Part shown: piece by piece, positions 19,780 through 31,106 of the stretch
How positions within the stretch are numbered: the stretch's first letter is position 1
Layout of the letters: each line of letters starts with the position of its first letter
Source: Onthophagus taurus
Lineage: Eukaryota > Arthropoda > Insecta > Coleoptera > Scarabaeidae
Assembly: GCF_036711975.1 (NCBI RefSeq)
Contig: NC_091968.1
Location: 10,106,001-10,170,000 of the forward strand
Reading direction: 5' to 3'
Length of the DNA stretch: 64,000 bases
The notes under the pieces: generated by a model
Told to the model about the DNA's origin: nothing
Databases searched by the model: none
Seen by the model: only the letters and a program-made list of their open reading frames with translations
Position numbers and translations under genes: made by a program

Positions 19780-20505
19780 ATGAGTGATTTAATCGTCGAT
19801 TCTAACATAAGAGGATGGGTTTTTCTCCCAATCGTCGTTATAACATTCCTTGTGGGTATTTTGCGCCACTACATCTCGATACTTTTATCGTCTCAAAAAA
19901 AGGTTGAAATGCAACAACTTCAAGATAGCCAAATCTTACTTCGTTCGCGTATTTTACGCGAAAACGCCCGTTTCATCCCTCGATCGGCTTTCAATATGCG
20001 GCGGCAAGTCTTCAACAATCAAGATAGCGGTTATTTGACTCAAAAACGAGAAAGCCAAGCCCCTAATATGATGACGGATCCGAGTATGATGACCGATATG
20101 CTTAAAGGAAACATAACGAACGTTTTACCCATGATTATAATTGGAGGATGGATTAATTGGATGTTTTCGGGATTTATCACCACCAAAGTACCGTTTCCTT
20201 TAACGTTAAGATTTAAGCCTATGCTTCAAAGAGGTATTGAGTTGAATCATTTGGATGCTTCATGGGTTTCTTCGGCGTCTTGGTACTTTTTGAATGTATT
20301 TGGGTTGAGGAGTATTTATGCTTTGGTGTTGGGTGAAAATAACGCTGCTGATCAGAGTAAGCAAATGCAAGATCAAATGTCTGGAGCTGCTATGGCGATG
20401 CCTCCGGATCCCAAGGTGGCTTTTAAAGCCGAATGGGAAGCTTTAGAGATTGTCGATCATCAATGGGCATTAACTGATGTTGAAAATAATTTAATACAGA
20501 AGTAA
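19780..20505 (+). CDS. EMC3: ER membrane protein complex subunit 3
   Basis: 241 residues, single exon. EMC3 is a core, Oxa1-superfamily subunit of the ER membrane complex that inserts tail-anchored and multi-pass membrane proteins. Visible: an N-terminal transmembrane helix (about 12-33, [20 protein letters not shown]), a cytosolic helical segment with [20 protein letters not shown], the Met-rich cytosolic loop [15 protein letters not shown], and two further helices (about 115-135, [16 protein letters not shown]; about 165-185, [17 protein letters not shown]). The C-terminal [12 protein letters not shown] is a family signature. Length is near that of other insect EMC3 proteins. It lies just outside the transposon nest and just left of an intact hAT element. 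No damage is seen. Confidence 0.96.
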   Translation: MSDLIVDSNIRGWVFLPIVVITFLVGILRHYISILLSSQKKVEMQQLQDSQILLRSRILRENARFIPRSAFNMRRQVFNNQDSGYLTQKRESQAPNMMTDPSMMTDMLKGNITNVLPMIIIGGWINWMFSGFITTKVPFPLTLRFKPMLQRGIELNHLDASWVSSASWYFLNVFGLRSIYALVLGENNAADQSKQMQDQMSGAAMAMPPDPKVAFKAEWEALEIVDHQWALTDVENNLIQK

Positions 20506-20849
20506 TTATCATTGGATGTAAGTGTAATTTTAATTTTTTAAATTATATTTAAGTTAAAAAATTTATTAGTAAATGATTTAGATTGAGGTGTTGCGATTTA
20601 ATGGGTTTAAAACATAATTTCCAATTCCTTTTTCCTTCATTTTGTAATGATTAATGCTTAAAATTAATTAAAACAAATTTTAAGAAAAAAAAGTGAGGTT
20701 AAGTGATTACTACTTTAACAACTGATTATTATTATTATTATTGCCATACTATAAGATCTATTGTAAGTTTATAAATCTGTATAAATAAAAAATATAAGAT
20801 CTATTGTAACTTAACCCTCCAAAAGTTTAGGGTAAATGTAGGTCCTTAA

Positions 20850-23488
20850 TAGGGTTGCCACCTTTTTGACAACGGAAAACCGGGCATTTAACGTTTTGCA
20901 TGCCTCAGAATTTTTGTTTTTTAAATTTAAATGCAAATTATCACCACCAAAATTAAAAAATTACGCAACTTAAAAAAAAAACTACGTTGTAAAAATAATT
21001 ACAATGGGATGTTAATATTTCTAGATAATATTTATTTTATGCCAATAAATGCAATAAAACATATATGTATTTAAAATGGTATTTCGAATTTGATTTTGTT
21101 GCTTTAATAAGGTCTTTTTTGTCCCTTATTAATGAATAAAATTCCGAACAAGAAAGCTGAATGTTCGAACGAATGCACAGTTCTGATTTTACCATTTCAA
21201 CAGATAATCTATTTCTGTCATCATTCCACAGTTGGTTCATCATACTGAATACTCTTTCTACATAAGCATTGCTACAGGGTATAGATAAAATGACACAAAT
21301 AATTCTTCTTAAAATTGGCGATTCTACTTTCTTGAAAAATTTACACCACTTGTCGGCGACAGATATATCTTCATCCATAAAAGATGGAGCTACTTTTTGT
21401 AGGAAACATAGTTCTTCATAAAGATTATCACCATCGGTGTCTTGAAATTCAATACCAATACGCGATGCAATTAAAATTATTTCATTTAATTCTGGAAAGT
21501 GCCCTCTCAAATTGAATGATCTAAACAATAAAAAGACATTGTTTTCAAAATCGAACCATTTTTCTAAATATTCTTGTGCTCTATTGTAGACCTGAACGGC
21601 TTCAGTTTGAAATTGTAATCGAAGGTTTTCTGAAAGCTTCGCTAGTGCTTGGTTGGTTTTGAATCCAAAAAATAAATCTTCCCTGCGCCTTTTTAACTTG
21701 CTTCTTAAATCGGACATAATATCGTATAAATCCGTAATAACTAAATTAGATGTTTCCAGCATTTTAATTGTCGATTGAAATGTGAACAGAATATGATGAA
21801 CAAAATAAATATAACATTCAGCAAAAGTTGGGTGTTCTGAGAGTTGATCTTCTTGATCTCCTATAAATTTCCATATAACACGGTCACAATTTTCATTTCC
21901 TTGTTGCAAAAAATAAGTTTTTATAGCGTTCCAATTTAGTAATAAACGGTTAACAGCCGCATAAAGGCTTAACCATCGCACTGGTATATGTCTCAACACT
22001 TGATGGTATTCTTCTTGAACAAATTGGGAGCACTCTTTGAGATTTTCCACATTTTTTGCGCTACAACTAAAAGTATTAAACACCTTTATTACCAAACATT
22101 CCACATCGAAACTCAATAATTTAAGACAATGTTTCGCTGCATTGTGAACTATGTGACAGTTACAATTAGCTTTGAGAATGTTTGGTTTAATTTCTGTAAG
22201 TTTTTGGTATACTGAACAATGTTTTCCGTAATTCACGGACGCATTATCTGCTCCAAATGCGGTTACATTAGCAATATCAAGTTGCAGTGCATTTAATATT
22301 GTATTTTTTATTGATTCAGAAGTTTCGTCTGCTTCTTCATAAAAATCAAGTAAGCAGTCTCGAACGCCTTCGTTGGGGTCAAAAAAACGTATCACCAAAG
22401 GAAAAAATTTCCTACTGCCTTTGTTGGAAGCGTCCGTAGCTATTGAAAATGGAAGATTTTCTTCTTTTAACTTCCGAATTATAACTTCCAACGAATAAGG
22501 CGCTAAAACATTGCGCGTAATTGCTTCCAGTTTTGTTCGCCCTAAATGTATTTTAGTAGCTATTGCTGAATCTCGGTAAATATGTCCGTCAAGTTTGTTA
22601 CCTAAAGTGAAATAACAGTAATAAAATATACATTACACACAAAAAAAGACATTATTTCAGCATTTCAGCATTATTTCAGCAAATTAAATTTTATTTACCA
22701 CAATCAGATGATAGATAACTAAGGCCATGTTTAACAGTATGATAAGTTTTCGATAATTCGGCTATAGCTACGGAATCCGAATCTTTTAATTCTTTAGAGG
22801 CAAAAAATTTTGTAATACTGCCCATCATACTGCTTTTTTCTAAATTTAAATGTTTTGTTGTAGCACCATGGGACTTTACGGCTTTAATTCCGTCATACTT
22901 TACGCTAAACGTTATTTTACACAGGGTACATTTCGCCATGTTACTATTGTTATCACTTGCCAACCACTTTTTGAAGTTGGGGTCGTTGAACCAATCTTTA
23001 TTGAATTGGCAGTTTCGTAACCTAATTTTCTTTTTAGGTGGTGTGTTTGGAATGTCGTCTTTATCTTTACTACCATCACTCATTTTTACGGACTTCAAAA
23101 ACTTTTTATACCAGAGGTACTATCACGTATCGCACGCAACCGCAAATATAATAGATTAACTAATTGTTAAGCTAACACAAAACGCGTACATCAAACTGTG
23201 TAAGTAAATCCCCACTGGGATTCCCCAGAAAAATAGGACACAATTTTTACGTACCGAAACAAGCTGCCATCTTGTAGTAAAGTATTGAAATTAAAATTAA
23301 TACCGCTAAGTGGGTAACCCAACAATAGATGGCCTGTTATTTGAGCATTTTTAAGTTTTCCCATCTGTGATATCGAACGTATCTGTTAATATGATAAGAA
23401 CCGGCCTTTTTAACATGTTGACCGGCACCCGGCCTGAGTAACAGAAAACCGGCTAAGCCGGTGGAAATCCGGCCAGGTGGCAACCCTA
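20850..23488 (-). mobile_element. Complete hAT transposon with 8-bp target duplication
   Basis: 2639 bp. Ends are TAGGGTTGCCACC on the left and its inverted copy GGTGGCAACCCTA on the right. The perfect duplication GTCCTTAA lies at 20842-20849 and 23489-23496. It contains one two-exon transposase gene on the minus strand with no stops or frameshifts. Perfect duplication plus an intact gene point to recent insertion and possible activity. Confidence 0.93.
21037..23098 (-). CDS. hAT transposase, two exons, intact
   Basis: Exon 1 is 23098-22699 and exon 2 is 22601-21037, joined across a 97-bp GT-AG intron (phase 1, Cys-Gly junction), giving 654 residues. N-terminal BED/TTF-like zinc finger: CTLCKITF then HGATTKHL. 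Catalytic core: first Asp in FSIATDASNKG, second in TAFGADNAS. Then CNCHIVHNA, RWLSLYAAVNRLL, and a C-terminal dimerisation region with NAYVERVFSMMNQLWNDDR, which holds the catalytic Glu. It cuts and pastes the surrounding element. The ATG at 23098 follows MKSVKMSDGSKDKD; the second Met is an alternative start. The family within hAT is not assigned. Confidence 0.92.
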
Positions 23489-23504
23489 GTCCTTAATGAA
23501 CCTT

Positions 23505-23890
23505 TATCTACAACTATTGAATTATCTATTCGTTATACATTTGATTTTTGACGGGTAATGACACTCATTACCCATGACAGACAAAGTGTTGAATAATGAG
23601 GCCATTATTCCACAGTTCTGACACTGCCTACTAATCAAAAAATAAAATATTAACAGAAATGACAGCTTTCTTATATTGAGGTTATGTCTGAAATGTCTAT
23701 CAAGTTTATTTTTTTTTCGTTTTTTTGATTTTTTTTTCAAAATTAAATAGTTGTAGATAAAGTATAGTATTCAACTTGCGTATAATGGATGTTACCCACT
23801 CAGATTACAACACTCGCTCGCTCGTGTTGCAACTTCATCTTCGTGGGTAACAGCCGCCATTATACGCTTGTTGAATAATATACTATAGTA
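23505..23890. repeat. Palindromic MITE-like repeats
   Basis: CTTTATCTACAACTATTGAA (from 23506) is mirrored by TAGTTGTAGATAAAG (to about 23762). Next to it, 23758-23888 is a hairpin: TATTCAACTTGCGTATAATGG and GTTACCCAC on the left, inverted on the right. The loop holds ACTCGCTCGCTCGTGTTGCAA. Non-coding. Confidence 0.7.
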
Positions 23891-24329
23891 TTGCTCCAAG
23901 TACTATTGCCATACAGTGGTACAATAAAGTCTAGATACCCTACATACACCCCAGAAAATCAAAATATCTCCTGAAATGTAATTCAATATTCAGGAGGGAT
24001 ATTAGAAGTGTAACCGGTGTGAAGACAGCAGTAAAAGATAGCAGTAAAAATTTCTGATGATACCCGAACGCCCATAGACGTCCGTAATACCGGACACACG
24101 GGGGCTCAATTTTTTCGAACAAAAAAACATTACATTATCAACTTAAGAAGTTAATTACAGTATATTAAAAGTAATTAATATATTTATCACTAATATCAAG
24201 GTACAATCAGCAATTTTAATTAAAATAACTGGCTCCAGCTCCCTTATTGGTTCGAAGATCCGCACCAAACTTTATATACGCCTTCTAGACATGATAAGAA
24301 ATATATTTATCGAAAGAAATTCCACTTGC

Positions 24330-24810
24330 AAAGGGTCCGCGGGGGTGAACTACCCCGCAGTAGATTATAATTTGCTCTACCGCCCTTATTCGGTCAAAGA
24401 TCCGAACCAAACTTTACACAAGTGATCTAGACTACATTAGAATCAAATATCCGTTAACAATTTCCGCTTGCATACGGACCGCGGGGGTGAACTACCCACC
24501 AGTAGATTTTAATTACCCCTACCGCCCTTATTCGGTCGAAGATCCGAACCAAACTTTACACAAATCTTCTAAACTACATTAGAATCAAATATCCGTTAAC
24601 AATTTCCACTTGCATAGGGACCGCGGGGGTGAACTACCCACCAGTAGATTTTAATTACCCCTACCGCCCTTATTCGGTCGAAGATCCGAACTAAACTTTA
24701 CACAAATCTTCTAGACTACGTTAGAATCAAATATCCGTTAACAATTTTCACTTGCATAGGGACCGCGGGGGTAAACTACCCACCGGTAAATTTTAATTAC
24801 CAATACGAAG
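24330..24810 (+). repeat. Left-arm 142-bp tandem units
   Basis: The CCGCGGGGGT marker occurs at 24337, 24479, 24621 and 24763, an exact 142-bp period. Confidence 0.9.
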
Positions 24811-24829
24811 GGGGACGTTGACACAAATG

Positions 24830-25510
24830 GTCAAATGTGTCAAAACTATATAGTAACTAGAAAAACCATTAGGTCGACTTTATCCTTTCGGGTAAAATTA
24901 TATGGGAAATAATTAATAAAAAACGCGCCAACAAAATAGACAAAATTAAAGCCAAATTCGATCCAAATGATGTTAATGATTACTTTATTAAGGTACCTCT
25001 TGAACTACTAAGTGGCTTAAAAAAGTCCAACATAAATAATAAGTTTGATTGCCTTTTGCAAAAAATTAATGTTGCTGATTGTGGGTTTTCCATTGATCAA
25101 GCAACATTTGTTGAGGTTCGTGACATAATAAACTCGCTAACATACATGGATGATTGCCGTAGGTCCTTTACAAACCATAATATACTGACCTTTCCGTCAT
25201 TGTACATTTTGGAATGTGTAATATTTGTAAGGCGAAATCTCGACGACTTTATTAGTCATGACACTTTACATAAATATCGGACTAGAAACGGTACCCAACT
25301 GAGACCGACCTTTTGTAGACTAGGTCGAAGTCAGTGCCATTTTAAATTTCTTTGAGTAAAATTCTATAACAAAATACCGAACGACATTGCTCGGTTACCT
25401 CCTGAACTGTTCAAGAATAAAATTAAAACTTTTTTAATTCGGAAGACCTACTATTCGTACTCTGACTATTTGTGCGACACCATACACTTGCGTGACTTTG
25501 GTGGTTAATG
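24830..25510 (+). pseudogene. LINE (non-LTR) reverse-transcriptase fragment in the foldback centre
   Basis: Plus-strand pieces recall the 3' part of insect non-LTR pol proteins. A start-linker IWEIINKKRANKID leads after deletion to ILTFPSLYILECVIFVRRNL, HKYRTRNGTQLR and, after a stop, KFYNKIPNDIARLP. The polymerase core with the YxDD box is absent. The piece is a deleted copy trapped between the foldback arms. 25510-26100 shows nothing recognisable. Confidence 0.6.
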
Positions 25511-26102
25511 TTAATGTTTTTGTTCTGTAAACAACGGGATGTTCGATGATTTTTTTGTTAAGTACTAAAGTTAAGACTGCTGACGTATTTATATAAATAT
25601 TGTTAACATTTATACTAAATAAATTCGAATTTGAATCCTCGTTTTTTTCAACAATAAATATGGCAGGAATAAATGCCCACATTTTGTACAGTTTCAGCGA
25701 CAAAACAAAAGTAAAGCCGCAATTTAGAAAAGATTTTCAAAAAAATTTGGTATTGAAGATGAACGGATTTTTGATTGAAAGAAATCAAATAACTACCCTG
25801 AACCAACAGGGTAGTTAAAACCCAAAAGGGAAAGCTCCAAGAACCAACAGATATAGACACTCCATCGACATCGCAGTAAACAGATCCAAGAAGATTCAAG
25901 AAAAATCAGAGAACGATGCCAATTATGAGGTAGGGCTAAAAATAATTATACAACAAAAAAATGTGATGAGTGAACATCACATTATTATTTTTTAAAAGCA
26001 TCTGATTAGAAAACAAGTTTATCTCAAATGTAATGATCCCAATAATTCAGATGACTCATAATAATATTAAATTTTTTTTTTTAATTATTTTAGAATGTCT
26101 TA

Positions 26103-27480
26103 AAATTGTTAACGGATATTTGATTCTAATGTAGTCTAGATCACTTGTGTAAAGTTTGGTTCGGATCTTCGCCCGAATAAGGGCGGTAGGGGTAATTAAA
26201 ATCTACTAGTGGGTAGTTCACCCCCGCGGTCCCTATGCAAGTGGAAATTGTTAACGGATATTTGATTCTAATGTAGTTTAGAAGATTTGTGTAAAGTTTG
26301 GTTCGGATCTTCGACCGAATAAGGGCGGTAGGGGTAATTAAAATCTACTGGTGGGTAGTTCACCCCCGCGGTCCCTATGCAAGTGGAAATTGTTAACGGA
26401 TATTTGATTCTAATGTAGTTTAGAAGATTTGTGTAAAGTTTGGTTCGGATCTTCGACCGAATAAGGGCGGTACGGGTAATTAAAATCTACTGGTGGGTAG
26501 TTCACCCCCGCGGTCCCTATGCAAGTGGAAATTGTTAACGGATATTTGATTCTAAGGTAGTCTAGATCACTTGTGTAAAGTTTGGTTCGGATCTTCGCCC
26601 GAATAAGGGCGGTAGGGGTAATTAAAATCTACTAGTGGGTAGTTCACCCCCGCGGTCCCTATGCAAGTGGAAATTGTTAACGGATATTTGATTCTAATGT
26701 AGTTTAGAAGATTTGTGTAAAGTTTGGTTCGGATCTTCGACCGAATAAGGGCGGTAGGGGTAATTAAAATCTACTGGTGGGTAGTTCACCCCCGCGGTCC
26801 CTATGCAAGTGGAAATTGTTAACGGATATTTGATTCTAATGTAGTTTAGAAGATTTGTGTAAAGTTTGGTTCGGATCTTCGACCGAATAAGGGCGGTACG
26901 GGTAATTAAAATCTACTGGTGGGTAGTTCACCCCCGCGGTCCCTATGCAAGTGGAAATTGTTAACGGATATTTGATTCTAAGGTAGTCTAGATCACTTGT
27001 GTAAAGTTTGGTTCGGATCTTCGCCCGAATAAGGGCGGTAGGGGTAATTAAAATCTACTAGTGGGTAGTTCACCCCCGCGGTCCCTATGCAAGTGGAAAT
27101 TGTTAACGGATATTTGATTCTAAGGTAGTCTAGATCACTTGTGTAAAGTTTGGTTCGGATCTTTACTGGTGGGCAGTTCACCCCCGCGGTTCCTATGCAA
27201 GTGGAAATTGTTAACGGATATTTGATTCTAATGTAGTTTAAAAGATTTGTGTAAAGTTTAGTTCGGATCTTCGACCGAATAAGGGCGGTAGGGGTAATTA
27301 AAATCTACTGGTGGGTAGTTCACCCCCGCGGTCCCTATGCAAGTGGAAATTGTTAACGGATATTTGATTCTAATGTAGTCTAAATCACTTGTGTAAAGTT
27401 TGGTTCGGATCTTTGACCGAATAAGGGTGGTAGAGCAAATTATAATCTACTGCGGGGTAGTTCACCCCCGCGGACCCTTT
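26103..27480 (-). repeat. Right-arm 142-bp tandem units with trimeric higher order
   Basis: CCGCGG markers are at 26224, 26366, 26508, 26650, 26792, 26934, 27076, 27184, 27326 and 27468. All spacings are 142 bp except one 108-bp deleted unit. Unit variants (CTAGATCACTTG with TACTAGTGGG; TAGAAGATTTG with TAGGGGT; the same with TACGGGT) recur in the order A-B-C-A-B-C-A, making a 426-bp higher-order repeat. Confidence 0.92.
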
Positions 27481-27965
27481 GCAAGTGGAATTTCTTTCGA
27501 TAAATATATTTCTTATCATGTCTAGAAGGCGTATATAAAGTTTGGTGCGGATCTTCGAACCAATAAGGGATCTGGAGCCAGTTATTTTAATTAAAATTGC
27601 TGATTGTACCTTGATATTAGTGATAAATATATTAATTACTTTTAATATACTGTAATTAATTTCTTAAGTTGATAATGTAATGTTTTTTTGTTCGAAAAAA
27701 TTGAGCCCCCGTGTGTCCGGTATTACGGACGTCTATGGGCGTTCGGGTATCATCGGAAATTTTTACTGCTATCTTTTACTGCTGTCTTTACACCGGTAGA
27801 AGTGTATATTATTATAATATTTTACATAAAAATTTATAACTTATTATTTACAATGAAAAACACAAAACATAATCTTATTTATAACTCAAAAAAGTCTACC
27901 TACAGTAGTTTACTCGTACATTCACAATCAAAACAACTCAAAATTTACATACTAATTAATGTTTA

Positions 27966-28382
27966 GTAGGTTCTCCCTTGGCAGCAAGAACTGCTGCTAA
28001 TCGTAATCTAGAATCAACTAACTAAATTAGCTGCAATTTCTGGTGAAATACTCTGCTATTCCCGTAATAGTGCAGCTTTTAAGTCGTTTTTATTTTTAAT
28101 ATCTAGTTTCCGAATTTTGCGGTCAAGAAGCTCCCATACGTGCTCTATGGGGTTGAGGTCGGGTGACTGTGGTCAGTGGCGCCGACTACGGGGGGGCTGC
28201 GGGGCTTGAGCCCCCCGAAGTCGGCGCCACGGGGCTTGAGCCCCCCCGGAAAATTGTAAAAATGTAGAATTGTATTGTATAATACAATTGTATTGTAAAA
28301 AGGTGCACCATTTGAAAAAGTTCTGCCCCCCTTAAATATTAAAAAGTCAGCGCCACTGACTGTGGTGCAGGGTTGGGCATAA
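27966..28382 (-). pseudogene. Tc1-like transposase C-terminal relic, split by a MITE
   Basis: The minus strand reads APQSPDLNPIEHVWELLDRK, then IRKLDIKNKNDLKAALLRE and a final LRLAAVLAAKGEPT. This is the last catalytic-residue region of Tc1 transposases (PDLNPIEHVW holds the third acidic residue, E). A 185-bp insertion at 28174-28358 with its duplicated ACTGTGGT interrupts it inside the PQSPDL codons. The N-terminal two thirds are missing, and there is a stop in the tail. Confidence 0.8.
28174..28358. mobile_element. hAT-type MITE inserted in the Tc1 relic
   Basis: 185 bp with inverted ends CAGTGGCGCCGACT and AGTCAGCGCCACTG. A perfect 8-bp duplication ACTGTGGT lies at 28166-28173 and 28359-28366. 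The interior is G/C-rich with GGGGCTTGAGCCCCCC palindromes and has no gene. Confidence 0.9.
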
Positions 28383-28545
28383 TGCACTAAAAAATAAATG
28401 CAATAAGTGTTTCACTACCACTACTTCTTCAGTGGTAGTTAAAACACGAATTTCATTATCACTGAATATATAGCTAGTGAAAAAAAAATTACATTACCAC
28501 TAAATCTTTAGTGATAGTGAAAAAAAATTGCACTACCACTAAATA
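28383..28545. repeat. Short inverted CACTACCACT/AGTGGTAGT motifs
   Basis: Low-complexity DNA with several copies of CACTACCACT and AGTGATAGTG in both orientations. It may be the end of a small transposon starting at CAGGGTTGGGCA (28367). No gene. Confidence 0.35.
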
Positions 28546-29390
28546 TTTAGATATGTGGATGATATCTTTGGTATATGGGAAGGAAATCTTAGCACCTTGG
28601 ACGAATTTCATAAATACCTAAACCAACTACATAATAAATTACAGTTTACCATCGAAATAGAAAATAATCACGTTTTAAATTTTTTAGATCTAACACTTAA
28701 TAATAATATAGAAAATAAGATTAATTTTAACATTTATAGGCAAATTCTTCTATAGCCACAATAATCCCATACGACTCGAATCATCCCATATCACAAAAAT
28801 TGTCTAGCTTCCGATTTTTCATTGAAAGAATTTTTAACTACCCTCTTTCACAAGAAAATAAGATCTCTGAACTTAATTACATATTTGAATTGGCGAAAAA
28901 TAACAAATTTCCCACAAATATAATTAATAAAATAATACATAAAGTTAAATTAAAACAAGATCCTTTGTTTTCTAAGATTCAAAATTCCAATATTCATAAA
29001 CCTATACCCTTTAACTCTATTACAGCTGCAGCTAAAAAAATATTTTTGAAATATAACATTAATCTAGCATTTTCCAATCACACTACTCTAAATAAATTAC
29101 TATCTAATTACCATCTCAACAGTTATAACATAAATAATGAAAGTGATGTTTATTTGATTAATTGTTTTAATTGCGATAACATTTACATAGGAGAAACTGG
29201 CCGAAAGTTGGAATGTAGAATAACAGAACATAAAAATAAAAGTAATTCTAACATTTATAAACACAGAAACGAATCAGGTCGCAATATAGAATATAGTAAC
29301 GTTAAACTTCTACACAAATGCAGCAAAGGTTTTAAATTAGACCTTTTAGAGGCTTATGAAATTAATAAATATAAAAAGAAAAATTGATGT
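28546..29390 (+). pseudogene. Penelope-like element: RT end plus GIY-YIG
   Basis: Plus strand. The 5' end starts inside the RT at the catalytic box (MWMDDIFGIWEG in place of YVDD), followed by FTIEIENNHVLNFLDLTL. One frameshift near 28740 separates this from the next frame, which carries SSFRFFIERIF, a helical linker, and the GIY-YIG domain VYLINCFNCDNIYIGETGR with ECRITEHKNK. It ends at a truncated LINE. This is a different family from the 4.9-kb copy (AT-rich, low identity). It is 5'-truncated and not functional as read. Confidence 0.85.
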
Positions 29391-29830
29391 GTTGGTATTA
29401 GGGCTTTTTCTTCTATGACAGGTTTTAGTCTTTTTAATAGTAATTTTTCAAGTAGTTTTGATAGTAAGGGTAATAATGAGATTGGCTTATATGATGTAAC
29501 ATCTGTGGGGAGTTTACCAGGTTTTGGTATCATTATTATTTCAGCAACTTTCCATATGCTTGGGAAGTATTTCTGTTTAAAAGCAGCATTAATTATGTGT
29601 AATAGTTTTGTAATCGCCCGTTTTGGTAGATGTTTCAGTGTTTCTCCATTAATTAGGTCATAGCCTACTGATTTCTTTATATTTAGTTTTTGTATTTCAT
29701 AATACAGTTCTTTCATTCTTACACATGGTATATTACTCTGCTGATCACTTTGAATTACGCTAAGGACACTATTTAGCATAGTTGTTGGACTGTCTGATGT
29801 AAAAGTTTCTTTCAGATGTTCAGCAAACAA
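29391..29830 (-). pseudogene. LINE ORF2, N-terminal RT part
   Basis: Contains KKSVGYDLINGETLKHLPKR, then IMIPKPGK and SYKPISLLPLLSKLLEKLL, the first RT blocks of jockey-clade elements. It is truncated before the YADD box by the neighbouring Penelope-like copy. 29831-30462 is the same ORF2 linker region but full of stops. Confidence 0.82.
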
Positions 29831-30462
29831 ATTAACTGTTTCTTGATTGCTTTTAGCCCACTTTCCATTATTATTTCGAATTGGAGGTGTATGTGTTTTT
29901 GGAACTTTAAGCTTTCTTTTTGCCTTCCACAGAGAATAATCAGTACTGGCATCGTCAGTAAGGTCTTTTAAGTATTTTTGAATATTATTATCTTTGTGGC
30001 TGTCTGTTAATGCTCTTAATTCGGCTGATATTTTATTTAATTTAGTTTTATCACTAGGAATTCTATTGGTTTGCCATTTCTTTCTTGCTTTCCGTTTTTC
30101 TGCAATTTTGTCTCTAATGAATTTAGCATAAATATTACATTTAGGTTGTGGTGTTAAAATTGGTGTTGAGGCCCAGGCTGCGTTTTGTATATCTTTTAAG
30201 AACTTTTCTACTTCATTGTCTATGTCTTCGTTTCATAAGAGCATTAAGATGAATTTTATTATCTAATGTTTGTTGAAATAGATTCCAATTAGTGAGTTTA
30301 TTAGTTAGTAATAAAAAGGGTTCTTTGTTACATACTTTGTTATTTAGAGTAATAATTACTGGTGAGTGATCTTAGTCCAGCCCTAACTCTTCTTCTATGT
30401 TTATTAAGTTAAGCGATATATTTTTCGTAATAAAAAAATCAAGCAGGTCCGGAATTTTACTT

Positions 30463-30993
30463 CTATCTGTTGGCCAGTAAGGCTGTTGGCTTCCCAGTGG
30501 AGAGCACCGCACAATTTAGGGCCTCTATTGCATGGATCAGCTCTCTTCCTTTTGTATTTGTCAAGCGAGAACCCCAAGGCATATGTTTTGCATTAAAGTC
30601 TTCTCCAAGTATAAATTTGTTGTCAAGATATAGTAGAATTTCTTGATAATCTTCTCTTTTGATATTATGTCTCGGTGGTATGTAAGTCGCTCCTACAGAT
30701 ATTAAGCCATTAGCAGTTTGAACTTTCACCACTGTAGTTTGGTGTTCAGTACTAATTGTATTGTTCAAATAGTGGTCAACATTCCTTTTAATAATAATTG
30801 CACTTCCACCTCGAGCCGCATTAATAGGGTGAATTGTGTGACAAATATTGTAATGGTTGATGTTTATATGCAATTCTCTAAGACATATAATATCAATATT
30901 GTTCCCTTTAAGTGTTATTGGTAGTGTATTTTGATGGTGTCGAAGATCATTGGAATTCCACAGCATTATTTTTAGTTGCTGCTTTTTAGACAT
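30463..30993 (-). pseudogene. LINE ORF2, AP-like endonuclease
   Basis: 176 open codons starting MSKKQQLKIMLWNSNDLRHH. Endonuclease landmarks: DIICLREL (usually L-x-E-T), GGSAIIIKR, GATYIPPRH, and ILGEDFNAKHMPWGS (usually G-D-F-N-A-K-H). The Asp/Asn pair of GDFNAKH survives as EDFNAKH. It is a decayed copy and needs no host function. Confidence 0.85.
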
Positions 30994-31106
30994 TTAGATT
31001 TTTATTTGAATCGCTCCTTGGCTTAAGTTGCTTTCAATGAAATCTAGACATGCATATAATGTTTTTATTGTTTCTTCTTGTTGAAGTATTTTTTCTAGTA
31101 TTAGAT

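Larger units (their letters stand above)
24013..27797. mobile_element. Foldback-like element with tandem-repeat arms and 9-bp target duplication
   Basis: The element starts ACCGGTGTGAAGACAGCAG and ends in its inverted copy. AGAAGTGTA flanks it exactly at 24004-24012 and 27798-27806. The arms are inverted copies: a unique outer part (about 270 bp), then 142-bp tandem units, four on the left (to about 24810) and about ten on the right (from about 26103). The centre holds a LINE fragment and unassigned DNA. The 9-bp duplication and repeat-built arms match Drosophila Foldback-type elements. No transposase is seen, so it is non-autonomous. Confidence 0.88.

Noticed and set aside
24330..27480. CRISPR-like regular repeats
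   Set aside because: Units are contiguous 142-bp tandem repeats without unique spacers in a eukaryotic transposon.
28145..28387. Open frame across the GC-rich insertion (minus)
   Set aside because: It is produced by the MITE sequence and part of the Tc1 relic in mixed frames.
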